From Caldilineaceae bacterium (lineage in GTDB: Bacteria; Chloroflexota; Anaerolineae; Caldilineales; Caldilineaceae), in NCBI GenBank assembly GCA_022821545.1, contig JAJEDJ010000051.1:1-64000 (forward strand): a stretch of DNA of 64,000 nucleotides, in the 5' to 3' direction. The translations under genes were made by a program, and so were the position numbers. Shown here in pieces: positions 47,074-58,340 of this stretch. The first letter of the stretch is position 1. Every line of letters starts with the position of its first letter. Under the pieces are notes generated by a model. That model was given only the letters and a program-made list of their open reading frames with translations, did not search any database and was not told where the DNA came from.

Positions 47074-48762
47074 ATGAGGCCGAGAAAAGAGGAAGCCGAC
47101 TGGATGAGAAGGCTATTCAGATTCCTGCTTCTGACAGCGCTGGCGGTCTATATGACCTTCTATCTGTCTGGTCCAAAAATCTCGGCACAGCAGTCCATCG
47201 CCATTGCCCAGAACACAGCAGCAAATCTGAAGATCATAGAGAATCGGTTCCTGGCTTTGACGAGCGCTTTGGACTGGAGAAATATAGGGTTCAACGATGA
47301 GCCGGGGGCGGCAGTTTGGATTCTCACACTGGTAACCCAGATTCAGACCCAGCAGCAGAAGTTCACAGTTGGGAACGACAGGAGAAACCAGGTTGAGACA
47401 TCGTTGGACCAGGATGAAGCGCAAGTCCGCCCCAGTCCAAAGGAGACTGCCGGCACGACTCCCACAGCTGTCCCTACCCCCACCAGAGTTACCATCGACA
47501 AGGTGCTGGTCGTCCATGTTCAGCTGGGGAACGTTCGTACAGGACCAGGAATGAACTACGACATCATCGGAAAGGTTCAGGAAGGGGACAGGCTGGTCGA
47601 CGTGGTGGACGAATCGGGCGGATGGTACAGATTCTGTTGTGTGGACGGCGACAGGCTTGGGTGGTTGCACAGCAGTCTGGTTACGGCATATCAGACTGGC
47701 GGCGGACCGCCAGCACATCTCAATGCAGACCCCTATTATCAGAAATACCTGGATGCAGGCGGTATACCGATTCTAGCCCCTGAATCAGTCTCGGACGAGG
47801 AGCTACGGCGGACGCAGGCCACCCTTTTGGGTATGGTCGCGGACCGTCCTGACCTGCTGGACCTGTTGGCATCGCAGAACACCAGGATATTGTTATACGA
47901 CAGAGACAAAGGTGGGCTTGCGCAGTTGCCGGAATTCGCCGACTATTCCGATTCAAATGTTTCGGGCCTGTTCGGTGAGACTTCGTATGGAGGAGCCGTG
48001 GCTGCGCCCGCCATGACGACCTATCATTGCAACGAGATACTGATTCATGAGATAGCCCACGCTTTGGACTATGCGATTCAGATACAAGAATGGGAGGCCT
48101 TTCGTGAACCCGAATTCAAGCAGGCCCGCAATCGAGCCTTCTTGAGCGCGAAGGAGGCTGGACTGTGGGCTGGCAGCTATGCATCCACCATAAGCGACGA
48201 ATACTGGGCGGAAATGGTTGTACACTGGCTTCGACCGGACCTGTTTCGCACTCAATTCGGACTGCATGACCTGTCGGAGTACGACGGCAAAGCGGCCCGC
48301 CTGGTTGAACAGTATTTGGGCAACCCTACCTTGCCTGACTTCTGTAAGACCAGGCAGTTCGCCATCAGGGGCAGGGTGTTGGATGACAGGGGCAATCCAT
48401 TGCCTGAAGTTTGGGTCACTTTGTCCGCTTGGAGAAGCAGGGGCGACGGTTTTACTCCGCTTCGCCGCTATCCGGATGTCGTGGCGAAACGGACCGGGTT
48501 GGACGGCAGATTTTGGATTGTAGAAGCTGTGGATCCCGGCCTGATGGAAGCGGCCGAATTCTTCACGTTGGGGATATGGCGAGGCGCGCCAGCCGAATGG
48601 TCGTCTGTCTGTTCGATTGCGGGGATTGCCAGCAACAACAACACGGTAGTGAAGTATCTGGGTCAGGAACGCCGCATCGAGGTGACGGGGCAGGATCTGA
48701 GCGGATATACCATAACCGTCCCCACTGGATTCGACTGGTCCCCCGTGATGGAATGCCGGTAA
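47074..48762 (+). CDS. Exported SH3b-HExxH metallopeptidase-like protein
   Basis: A 562-residue protein. An N-terminal hydrophobic segment (FLLLTALAVYMTFYL) serves as signal or anchor; a start at ATG 47104 would give a tidier signal. A Thr/Pro-rich linker (ETAGTTPTAVPTPTR) precedes an SH3b domain (about residues 145-205; NVRTGPGMNYDIIGKVQEGD). A domain with HEIAHALDY (HExxH) and a downstream WAEMVVHWL segment with a possible third ligand Glu follows. The C-terminus resembles a carboxypeptidase-regulatory-like beta domain (IRGRVLDDRGNPLPEVWVTL). Likely an extracellular wall-binding peptidase; substrate unknown. Confidence 0.78.
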   Translation: MRPRKEEADWMRRLFRFLLLTALAVYMTFYLSGPKISAQQSIAIAQNTAANLKIIENRFLALTSALDWRNIGFNDEPGAAVWILTLVTQIQTQQQKFTVGNDRRNQVETSLDQDEAQVRPSPKETAGTTPTAVPTPTRVTIDKVLVVHVQLGNVRTGPGMNYDIIGKVQEGDRLVDVVDESGGWYRFCCVDGDRLGWLHSSLVTAYQTGGGPPAHLNADPYYQKYLDAGGIPILAPESVSDEELRRTQATLLGMVADRPDLLDLLASQNTRILLYDRDKGGLAQLPEFADYSDSNVSGLFGETSYGGAVAAPAMTTYHCNEILIHEIAHALDYAIQIQEWEAFREPEFKQARNRAFLSAKEAGLWAGSYASTISDEYWAEMVVHWLRPDLFRTQFGLHDLSEYDGKAARLVEQYLGNPTLPDFCKTRQFAIRGRVLDDRGNPLPEVWVTLSAWRSRGDGFTPLRRYPDVVAKRTGLDGRFWIVEAVDPGLMEAAEFFTLGIWRGAPAEWSSVCSIAGIASNNNTVVKYLGQERRIEVTGQDLSGYTITVPTGFDWSPVMECR

Positions 48763-48811
48763 CCGGCCACTGACCACTGCAGTTCCGGCCACTGCAGTTC
48801 GGGCCACTGAA
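48763..48811 (+). repeat. Intergenic 'GGCCACTG' repeat cluster
   Basis: Between this peptidase and the next gene the sequence repeats CCGGCCACTGACCACTGCAG-like units about four times. Similar units occur at 58258-58336 and 62003-62040. Confidence 0.6.
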
Positions 48812-48887
48812 TTTCCGCTTGCCACACCCATCGCAATCAAGTACAATACCCCCATACTTACCGCGATCCGTTCAGGAGAACGCCCGT

Positions 48888-50054
48888 TTGTCGTTTCGCC
48901 CTTTCTATCTAGGCGATGCCCTGCTTCTGCAGCGTCTGCGCAACGTTTCTACGCCCCTCCAGATCGAGCGCACCCTGCTGCAATCAAATTCGCCTGTGCG
49001 AACCGCACTCCGCTCCTGCTTTCCCTGGTACCGCCACAGCTCCTTTACCTACGTCCTGCGCCAGGAAGAAAACGGCCTCGCCCGCGAGGGACTGATCCAG
49101 CTGCGGATCCGCCCCCACACCCACGAAGCCGACGTGACGCTGCTCTCCCCCGCCCTCGACGCCCATCGCGGCCACCCGGCCATCTGGCAAAAATTGCTGG
49201 CCTACAGCGCCCAGCACATCTTCCGCCAAAACGTCTGCCGCCTCTTCAGCGACCTGCCCGACCAGCCGCTCCTCGTCAATACCTTCAGACAGGCGGGCTT
49301 CGCGCCCCTCACCCAGGTCACCATCTGGCGCCTGGACAGCGGGCCCCGGGCCCCGTCCGATGCAGCGCTGCGGCCCCAGAAACCCGCGGACGCACACGAA
49401 CTCGAAAAGCTCTACCAGCGCATAACACCGCTGCCCATTCAGCAGCTGGAGACCGGGCCGGCGCCCAATGAACCGGAAGATGACCGCATCCCGCCGATCC
49501 TCTCCAACCCGCACCACGTCCACATGTCCGGCTATGCGCTCGACGACGACCGCGGCCCCGGCCTCGCGGGCTGCGTCCAGATCCTCTGGGGAAAGAGCGG
49601 CGCCTGGATCCGCCTCTGGGTCGATACCAACGATCCCGACACGCGCAATGCCCATCTGCTGCTCGACTTCGCCCTCCAGCGCATCGACGAAGCCCCCCTG
49701 GTCCGGCGGGCCTACATCGGCGTCCGCGCCTACCAAACCGGCCTCAACGCGCTCCTCAGCGACTACGGCTTCGCGCCGTTCACTGACAGAATGGTTATGG
49801 TGCGCAACATGCTCCAATGGCAGCGCCGCAGCGTCGACCAGCGCATGCCCGCCCTCAAGACGGTGCGCGGCGCGGTGCCCGGCTCGCTCGCCATACCCAA
49901 ATTTGACAACGCCGACGCCATCAACTGGACAGCTGGCGGCAATCAGACAGAGCGCCGCCCGCGCCATCGTCTGTATCGCCCGCTGCAGACAGCGGCCGGC
50001 CGCGACTCCCGCCAGCGCACATATCCGTGGCGTTCACTAAAGGCTGAAAACTGA
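48888..50054 (+). CDS. GNAT-like N-acetyltransferase-fold protein
   Basis: A 388-residue protein that looks like two GNAT-type halves: SFRPFYLGDALLLQRLRN and VNTFRQAGFAPLTQVTIWRL in the first, and HLLLDFALQRIDEA with ALLSDYGFAPFTDRMVMVR in the second. The classical acetyl-CoA loop is not clear, so activity is uncertain. The start is inferred as TTG at 48888 with AGGAGA upstream; an open frame extends to 48819 but runs through intergenic repeats. The next gene follows by 15 bases. Confidence 0.7.
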   Translation: MSFRPFYLGDALLLQRLRNVSTPLQIERTLLQSNSPVRTALRSCFPWYRHSSFTYVLRQEENGLAREGLIQLRIRPHTHEADVTLLSPALDAHRGHPAIWQKLLAYSAQHIFRQNVCRLFSDLPDQPLLVNTFRQAGFAPLTQVTIWRLDSGPRAPSDAALRPQKPADAHELEKLYQRITPLPIQQLETGPAPNEPEDDRIPPILSNPHHVHMSGYALDDDRGPGLAGCVQILWGKSGAWIRLWVDTNDPDTRNAHLLLDFALQRIDEAPLVRRAYIGVRAYQTGLNALLSDYGFAPFTDRMVMVRNMLQWQRRSVDQRMPALKTVRGAVPGSLAIPKFDNADAINWTAGGNQTERRPRHRLYRPLQTAAGRDSRQRTYPWRSLKAEN

Positions 50055-50069
50055 CCACACAAAACGCAC

Positions 50070-51692
<1,623 letters not shown>

Positions 51693-51711
51693 GCGCCGCC
51701 GAAAATAGGCA

Positions 51712-52338
51712 ATGTTTATAACATTCGAAGGATCCGACGGCAGCGGCAAGTCTACGCAGATCCATCTGCTCGAGGACTATCTGCGCAAAAATGGGCAGGA
51801 CGTTCAGTTGACTCGCGAGCCGGGCGGGACCGATATCGGTGAAGGAATTCGCCAAGTGTTGCTGGATATGGCGCATGAGAAGATGCACGCCCGCACCGAG
51901 ACGCTGCTCTTCAACGCCGCCCGCGCCCAACTGATCGAACAGGAGATCCGTCCCGCGCTGTCAGGGGGCAAGGTTGTCCTGTGCGATCGTTTTGCCGACA
52001 GCACTGTCGCCTACCAGGGCTACGGCCGTGAGCAGGATATCGAGGAGCTGAAGCGCCTGATCAGTTTCGCCACCGGCGGGTTGAGCCCTGATCTGACGCT
52101 CTACCTGGATTTGCCGCCTGAGGAAGGGATCAGACGCAAACTGGCGGACTACCAGAACCGGCTGGACGTGCAAGGGCTGTCCTTCTATCGTCGCGTAGAG
52201 GCCGGCTACCGAGAGATGATCGCCCAGGAGCCGCAGCGCTGGGTCGTCATCAACGCCGGCCGCTCACTTGAGGAAGTCCATCAAGAGGTGGTCCGCGCAG
52301 TTCAGGACAAGCTCACCGCGCTCGCGCCCAGCCGCTGA
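51712..52338 (+). CDS. tmk: Thymidylate kinase
   Basis: A 208-residue dTMP kinase: P-loop FEGSDGSGKST (residues 5-15), TREPGGTDIGEGIR, DRFADSTVAYQGYGR, and the LID region with LPPEEGIRRK. It makes dTDP for DNA synthesis. Length and motifs are standard. Follows the R3H ATPase closely. Confidence 0.97.
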   Translation: MFITFEGSDGSGKSTQIHLLEDYLRKNGQDVQLTREPGGTDIGEGIRQVLLDMAHEKMHARTETLLFNAARAQLIEQEIRPALSGGKVVLCDRFADSTVAYQGYGREQDIEELKRLISFATGGLSPDLTLYLDLPPEEGIRRKLADYQNRLDVQGLSFYRRVEAGYREMIAQEPQRWVVINAGRSLEEVHQEVVRAVQDKLTALAPSR

Positions 52339-52341
52339 CAG

Positions 52342-52371
52342 TGATATCAGGACCGTTGATATCAGGACCGT
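52342..52371 (+). repeat. Two tandem 15-bp copies
   Basis: TGATATCAGGACCGT occurs twice back to back (52342-52356 and 52357-52371) right after the tmk stop and before the membrane protein gene. Confidence 0.9.
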
Positions 52372-52426
52372 TGCCGCATCTCCGGACCCGGGCGCGCGCC
52401 CGGCCATCGCCGCCCGCCGCACGCAG

Positions 52427-55400
52427 ATGAATCGCCCGCTTCAGCCGCCCGTCTTTCCTGTCGCTCTCGCCTATGGCGCGCTGGTCCTGCTCTTTTTTGC
52501 GCCCCACCTTTTGGGCCTGACCGCCTTCCCGGACAGCGATTTCACCCGGCATTTCCTGCCCTTCAGCCTGTTTCAACAGTCTGCAATCCTGGAACTGCGG
52601 CTGCCACTGTGGGACCCGCACACCTTCTCCGGCCACCCCTTCCTCGCCGACGCCCAATCGGCCGTGTTCTACCCTGTCAGCAATGCGCTGCTTCTCCTGA
52701 CAAGCTTCGACCGCAGCCCGGCGGGCAGGCTTTACTGGCTACAGGTGGAGGCTGCCCTCCATATCTTCCTTGCCTGCCTCTTCACCTACATGCTGGTCCG
52801 CCGGCTGACCGGCAGCAAAATCGCCGCATTCATCGCCGGCGCGGTATTCGGATTTTCCGGCTACCTCACCGGCTACGCGCCGGTGCAGCTCGGGATACTG
52901 CGTGTGGCTATCTGGCTGCCCGCAATCCTTTTTCTCCTCTTGCCAGGAGCGGCTCGCACGGAGACCGCTCCTGGTCGTCTGTTCCCCCAATGGAGACGCT
53001 GGCTGGCCGCGGCCGCAGTGCAAGCGATCGCCTTTTTCGGCGGCCATCCCCAGACCTTCCTGTTCCTCTCCTATGCCGTTGGCGGCTGGATGCTGATGCT
53101 GTGCGTCAGCGATCTGCGCAGCCAGCATGTGAGCGGCACTGCAGGCAGGTACCCGTTCAGGGCCCTTTGCATGAGAGCGCTCCTGTACGCGGGCATGGTA
53201 AGCGCGTATGTCGCGGTTCTGGTCGTCTTGACGCTGGCGCAGCTTTGGCCGGTCTACGAGTATCTGCAACATACCGTCCGCTCCTCGCTCTCCTTCCAGG
53301 AGGCGAGCGGCGGCTTCCCGTTGAGGGATACGCTGCAGTTTCTGCTGCCCGGCCTGCTCACGCTCTATTCCCCTCAATACGTCGGCGCGGCTGCTCTTGG
53401 CCTGGCCTTCGTCGCCGTCGCCGCCCTGTTTACATCCGGCTTCTCGCTGCCGGGGGCGGATCCACACGCCCGTCCCGCCGCTTTCTTTTTTGTAATCTGC
53501 GGGGCAGCCGCTCTCCTGCTCTCCTACGGCGGCAGGTTACCGCTTTACAGCCTCTATTTCCGTTTCGCGCCCGGCGGAGAACTGTTTCGAGGCCAGGAGC
53601 GGGCGATCTACCTGGTTGCCTTCTCGCTCAGCGTCCTCAGCGGGTATGGAATGGCCCTGTTGCCCACCTTGACCCCGCGGCGCAGGCAAACTCTCTGCTG
53701 GGGATTTGCCGCGGCCGCCGCCGCGGGCCTGACGCTGTTCGGTCTATGGCGGCAGCTTCCCGCCCGCGCGGATATCGCAACCCCGGCCCTGCTCTGGCCC
53801 AGCGCAGGGGCACTACTCATCGTCTTCATTTTCGCCATCCTGACGGGACCGCGACTCGGACGGGGCAAATGGCTGTCCGACCAGCCGGTCGCGCGCACGC
53901 GCCTCATCGTCCTGATCGCCCTTGTCCTGCTCGACCTGTTTGTCGTTAACTTTGCCGCCAACAGTTCCTTCGGCCCGGCGGTCAGGGACGGACTGGCGCC
54001 CTCCGCGGCCGCGGCCGTGCTGGAAGCGTCCCAATCGCTGGCCGCAGATTCCAATTCACTCCCGCCCCGCGTCTACAACGAGCATCGAGTGTCCCGCAAC
54101 AGCGGTCTGCTCCTCGGTTGGGAGGATGTCCTTGGCAAAAGCCCTCTGCGCCACGCCAAATACAACGCGCTTATCACCGACTTCCCCCTGGACCGAATGT
54201 GGGAGTTGACGGGAACGGGCACAGTCCTCACCTGGAGACGCGAGCTGCCCGTCGAGAGCCAGCTGACGGCGGAGTTCCCTCAACCGCAAGGCTCAACGAC
54301 CTATCTCCACCTGCTGAATTCAGTAACCCCGCGGCTGTGGTGGATGCAGAATGCACGCTCCGTAAACGACGAAGAAGCCCTTGCGCTGCTGGCCGACCCC
54401 GCCTTCAACATCAGAGACGAACTGCTGGTCGCCGCCTCCGATGCCGGAGCGCTGGGGAACGCCTGGCAGGAGGGGCGCATGATTCTCGGCGACGGCGGCC
54501 AGGCTGACTTGCAGGTTGAGCGCGTTGCCGCCGGGCATCTGCGAATCGGCATCGAGAGCGCACAGCGCGGCTTTCTCTTCCTCAGCGAGAAGTGGCTGCC
54601 CGGCTGGCAGGCCCTGTGGCAAGGGGAACGGTCGCTGCCGGTGGCGCGGGCCAATCAGGCGTTCCTCGCCATACCCGTGCCCGCGGGATCCGGAACGCTC
54701 GAACTGGTCTATCGGCCTCGAAGCGCAGTCTGGGGTCTCGCAGTCAGCGGCGCCGGCTGGGTCGGGCTGTTCATCGCTCTACGCCTTCAGCTTACGGCCG
54801 CGGCGCTAACCGCGTGGCGGCGCGCCCGAGGCGCGTTCAACCAGCTCAAAAGCAGGCCCCTGCAACCTCCCGCCGGGAAGGCCAGCCCTGCCGCGCCGCA
54901 ATTCGGCCGCGAACAGGCGCAACTCGCGGGCCGGCGCGCGCTGTCCAACAGGCTGCTTCAGCGCGGCGCCCTGCTGGCAATTGTCCTGACCGGCTTTCTA
55001 CTGAGGCTCTTCCGCCTGGCTTTGCGGGAGCTGCGGGGGGACGAGAGCTTCGGCTTCTTCTTCAGCCTGAACTCCCCCGGCCAGATCGCGGCGCAAACAC
55101 TGGCGATGCAGGAGCCGCACCCCGTCGGAAGCTACATTCTTCAGCACGCCTGGCTCCAGGTCGCCGGAACCCATGAGTTCGCGTTGCGATTCATACCAGT
55201 CTGTGCGGGGACGGTCGCCATTCCACTGCTCTTCCATTTGGGCAAACAGCTTCGCCTGGGCGCGCCGACTGCCCTTGCAGCCAGCCTGCTCCTAGCCGTG
55301 AACGCATACGCGATCTGGCACAGCCAGGATGCCCGTATGTACTCCCTGAGCCTGGCGCTGACCTTGGCCGCGACAGTCCTGGCCCTGCGGGTAGTCCGGC

Positions 55401-57085
55401 AGCCCCGAAGCTGGCTGGCTCCCGCAGGCTACGCGGTCTGCGCGGCGGCCGTTCTGAACGTTCATTACTACGCCGCATTCATCATTTTGGCGCACAACCT
55501 GTTTGTCCTCTTCCTGCTGCTGCGCAGCATCCGGATGCGCCGCTCCCGGCGCCGCGCCGGCCAACTGTTGGAACCGGGGCCTTCCGGTGAGCGCGCGCTG
55601 ATTATGCGTTGGAGCTTGGCGCAGCTGTTGACCCTTGCTCTCTGCGCGCCATGGTTTGTCACCGCATGGCAGACTCTGACCGGCTACGGCGGCAACGGCG
55701 ATTCCCCCGCCTTCGGGCCAATGCTGTGGCGCTCTCTCGGCGTCTTTGCCCTGGGCGAAACCGTCCCGCATCCGATCTGGCGATTTGCCGGAGGGGTGCT
55801 GGCCGGGTCCGTAATTGTTGCGGGAATCGCCCTCAGCCTGCGCAACAACGGCAGTGCTGAAGACAGCGCTGAAGACAGGAACGGGACGGTAGGGGGTAAT
55901 GAACCCGAAACGCAAACTGACGGAGAGTCCCGAATCGGCCGGGAGGACCAACAGCAGACCCTGCCCGGCCAGCCAAGCGCAATTCTGTTTCTGCTACTCT
56001 ATCTGTTCATCCCTCTCCTGGCGACGTGGATCAGCTCCCGCCAGCGGCCGATCTTTGATGAGCGCTATCTGGCCGCGGCGCTGCCGCCTTTCCTGCTGCT
56101 GATAGCCGTCAGTGCCGCAAGATTGAGCAGCTGGGTTGATACACATCTGAGCTGGCGCTGGCGTTTCTGGGTTGACGGTGACGGGGGCGCGCCCAGCGCG
56201 CCGGATTCCGCTGCCCACCGCTCCAGCCTTCTCGCAAGGATCCCGCTCGGCCTGATTTCAGCTGCCGCGCTGGCGCTCCTTGTTGTTGCCGCCAATGTCT
56301 ACAGCCTGCAAAACCACTATTCCGGCAGCTCGTCATTGGGATGGCGGGCGCTGGCCGGGACGTTGGACCGCTGGAGCGCCGGGATGCCGGCAAGTGATGT
56401 GCGGATTGCTGAGAACTTCCCCGACCCCACTCTCTCCTACTACTACAAAGGCGATGTCCAGCAGTTCATGATCCCGCCCAGGCCCCATGACGCCGGCGGC
56501 GCCGCGGATGTGGTCGATTCCCAAATCCGTAGCAATGTATTCAGGATCATTCTGCCCGTCTCGCCCGCTCCCAATTGGGACGCTACGGGCATTGCTCCAA
56601 GTGCGCTGGCCGCCGGCTTTCAGAAGGTCTTGCAGGAGCAGGTCGGTATCTTTCCCGTGCATCTCTATGCCCGGCCAGACCCACAGGGTTGGCGGGAGGT
56701 AGGCGCACTGTTCGTCAACGGTGTCACCCTGGAGAGGGCCCAGCTAAGCCCGGAAACGCTACCCCCTGGCGGCGGCGTTCTGGTCATACACATGGACTGG
56801 AGAGGGGAGCAGGCAACACTCACCGGCGGAGAGAAAGTATTCGTCCACCTGATCAACGAGGACGGCGGCATTCTTTCCCAGGCAGACCCAATTCTGCAGC
56901 TGAATTCGGCGGAAGGATTCACGAGCCTGGCCCTCCCTCTGCCTGCCGCGCTGCCGCCCGGTCCGCTGCGTCTGATTGCCGGCCTCTACGACGCAAGCGT
57001 GGAGGGCGCGCCCAAAACTGTTACCGAGAGTGGGATGGACTCAGTCGTTCTGTCCGAATTTGAGACTGAGGCGACCGAAAATTGA
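52427..57085 (+). CDS. Giant membrane protein: YfhO-like half fused to GT-C glycosyltransferase half
   Basis: A 1552-residue multi-spanning protein. The first half (to about residue 800) resembles YfhO-family membrane proteins: LTAFPDSDFTRHFLPF with an early acidic loop, LWDPHTFSGHPFLADAQSA, and a large extracytoplasmic part near 580-780. The second half (from about 860) resembles PMT/ArnT-type GT-C transferases: RLFRLALRELRGDESFGFFF with the catalytic Asp-Glu loop, then MQEPHPVGSYIL and ANAYAIWHSQDARMYSL-like segments. Both halves are expected to use lipid-linked sugars to decorate envelope polymers or proteins. I start it at ATG 52427; upstream in-frame sequence overlaps tmk. Confidence 0.82.
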   Translation: MNRPLQPPVFPVALAYGALVLLFFAPHLLGLTAFPDSDFTRHFLPFSLFQQSAILELRLPLWDPHTFSGHPFLADAQSAVFYPVSNALLLLTSFDRSPAGRLYWLQVEAALHIFLACLFTYMLVRRLTGSKIAAFIAGAVFGFSGYLTGYAPVQLGILRVAIWLPAILFLLLPGAARTETAPGRLFPQWRRWLAAAAVQAIAFFGGHPQTFLFLSYAVGGWMLMLCVSDLRSQHVSGTAGRYPFRALCMRALLYAGMVSAYVAVLVVLTLAQLWPVYEYLQHTVRSSLSFQEASGGFPLRDTLQFLLPGLLTLYSPQYVGAAALGLAFVAVAALFTSGFSLPGADPHARPAAFFFVICGAAALLLSYGGRLPLYSLYFRFAPGGELFRGQERAIYLVAFSLSVLSGYGMALLPTLTPRRRQTLCWGFAAAAAAGLTLFGLWRQLPARADIATPALLWPSAGALLIVFIFAILTGPRLGRGKWLSDQPVARTRLIVLIALVLLDLFVVNFAANSSFGPAVRDGLAPSAAAAVLEASQSLAADSNSLPPRVYNEHRVSRNSGLLLGWEDVLGKSPLRHAKYNALITDFPLDRMWELTGTGTVLTWRRELPVESQLTAEFPQPQGSTTYLHLLNSVTPRLWWMQNARSVNDEEALALLADPAFNIRDELLVAASDAGALGNAWQEGRMILGDGGQADLQVERVAAGHLRIGIESAQRGFLFLSEKWLPGWQALWQGERSLPVARANQAFLAIPVPAGSGTLELVYRPRSAVWGLAVSGAGWVGLFIALRLQLTAAALTAWRRARGAFNQLKSRPLQPPAGKASPAAPQFGREQAQLAGRRALSNRLLQRGALLAIVLTGFLLRLFRLALRELRGDESFGFFFSLNSPGQIAAQTLAMQEPHPVGSYILQHAWLQVAGTHEFALRFIPVCAGTVAIPLLFHLGKQLRLGAPTALAASLLLAVNAYAIWHSQDARMYSLSLALTLAATVLALRVVRQPRSWLAPAGYAVCAAAVLNVHYYAAFIILAHNLFVLFLLLRSIRMRRSRRRAGQLLEPGPSGERALIMRWSLAQLLTLALCAPWFVTAWQTLTGYGGNGDSPAFGPMLWRSLGVFALGETVPHPIWRFAGGVLAGSVIVAGIALSLRNNGSAEDSAEDRNGTVGGNEPETQTDGESRIGREDQQQTLPGQPSAILFLLLYLFIPLLATWISSRQRPIFDERYLAAALPPFLLLIAVSAARLSSWVDTHLSWRWRFWVDGDGGAPSAPDSAAHRSSLLARIPLGLISAAALALLVVAANVYSLQNHYSGSSSLGWRALAGTLDRWSAGMPASDVRIAENFPDPTLSYYYKGDVQQFMIPPRPHDAGGAADVVDSQIRSNVFRIILPVSPAPNWDATGIAPSALAAGFQKVLQEQVGIFPVHLYARPDPQGWREVGALFVNGVTLERAQLSPETLPPGGGVLVIHMDWRGEQATLTGGEKVFVHLINEDGGILSQADPILQLNSAEGFTSLALPLPAALPPGPLRLIAGLYDASVEGAPKTVTESGMDSVVLSEFETEATEN

Positions 57086-57254
57086 TGGGGGGATCGGGTG
57101 GAAACGCCCGGTTCCTTGCTCACGCCGTCAACGACCTCTGACGCCAATAGACAGAAGCAGCCAAAATGAGATATGATTCGGTTGGTCCTCCCGTGTTCCC
57201 GATCCGCAGCCGGCGTGAAAATCGGCGGCCTTCAACTGAACTGACGTCAGAAAC

Positions 57255-57584
57255 ATGAAACTCGTCATCGCCATCGTAAACGAAGAAGACAGCCCCAACC
57301 TGCTCGACCGCCTCGGACGCCGGGGCTACTCCGCCACCATTACCGGCACTCGCGGCGGCTTTCTCCGCATCGGCAACGCCACCATCTTCTGCGGCGTCGA
57401 GGACGAGCAGGTCGAAGACGTTCTCACCGTCTTCCGCGAAAGCTGCACGAGCCGCATTCAATACGTCACACCCCTGCCCCCCGTCATGGAACCGGGCGAA
57501 ATGCATATCCCAACCCCTGTCGAAAAACAGGTCGGCGGAGCCACCATCTTCGTCGTCCCCGTCGACCACTTCGAAAAGATATAA
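57255..57584 (+). CDS. Cyclic di-AMP receptor, DarA/CdaR (DUF970) family
   Basis: A 109-residue PII-like protein: MKLVIAIVNEEDSPNLLDRL, GYSATITGTRGGFLRIGNAT and GGATIFVVPVDHFEKI. This matches the DUF970/PstA(DarA) family that binds cyclic di-AMP. The downstream partner is unknown. It lies in its own small transcription unit and converges on the FmdB gene. Confidence 0.92.
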   Translation: MKLVIAIVNEEDSPNLLDRLGRRGYSATITGTRGGFLRIGNATIFCGVEDEQVEDVLTVFRESCTSRIQYVTPLPPVMEPGEMHIPTPVEKQVGGATIFVVPVDHFEKI

Positions 57585-57609
57585 GCCCGCCTTCCGCACG
57601 CCCCATCCC

Positions 57610-58002
57610 CTACGCTCCATCCCCTGGCACCTGCCCTTCATCCCCACCAGGCATCGAGGACTCGATCGATTCCGGGCTTTCACCTGAATCCAGCCGGTCC
57701 ATCACTTCGTTCATCTCATCATCCAGCGGCTCGCCCGTCTCGTCGCTCATCTTGCGCATGAAATGCGCCAGCGCCCGCGGGTCCTCCTGCTCCAACCCGG
57801 ACAGCAGCGACGGGTCCTCCGCCATCGACTCGATCCGGTTTTCCTCCGAACGCAGCACGCGCAGGCGGCTCATCAGCCGGCGCAGCCGCGGCCCCGCGCA
57901 GTCCGGACAGGCGGCAGCGCCCGCGTCGGCCTCAGCCAGCGTCCGAAACAGCACACTCACCCGCTTCTTGCAGTCAAAACAGAAGTATTCGTAAATCGGC
58001 AT
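57610..58002 (-). CDS. FmdB-family zinc ribbon protein
   Basis: A 130-residue protein. The N-terminus MPIYEYFCFDCKKR with a later CPDCAGPRLRRL gives the CxxC...CxxC zinc ribbon of the FmdB/putative regulatory family. The remainder is acidic and helical (EPLDDEMNEVMDRLDSGE). ATG at 58002 gives the standard family start. Function unknown. It converges with the c-di-AMP receptor gene. Confidence 0.9.
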   Translation of the reverse strand: MPIYEYFCFDCKKRVSVLFRTLAEADAGAAACPDCAGPRLRRLMSRLRVLRSEENRIESMAEDPSLLSGLEQEDPRALAHFMRKMSDETGEPLDDEMNEVMDRLDSGESPESIESSMPGGDEGQVPGDGA

Positions 58003-58257
58003 CGGCCCCAAATGTCCCCCGCGTCCCCGTCATGCAGAGGCGCATCCCCCGCTCTGCAGTCTACCAACGCTTAACCCCTGCGGTTCCACCCCGGCGCGAA
58101 ATCAATGCACGCCCGAATTTTTCACCTACTTTATTATTTGGACTATACTGATTTCACATAGTTATTCTTACATAGTGATACAGGGATGGCGCTTCCAGCT
58201 GCCCATCATTATATCCAGCCGAAACTCCGGCCCAAAGCGGTCGCGACAGAAGATAGG

Positions 58258-58336
58258 CCAGCAGTGAGCGCTAACCACCGACCACCCATCACTGATCATC
58301 GACCACCGACCACTGACCACTGAGCACTGACCATTA
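58258..58336 (+). repeat. Intergenic 'GACCACTGA' repeat tract before gmk
   Basis: About eight degenerate copies of (C/G)ACCACTGA-like units run up to the gmk start codon (for example CGACCACTGACCACTGAGCA). The 338-base gap 58003-58340 contains no gene otherwise. Confidence 0.75.
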
Positions 58337-58340
58337 TCCC

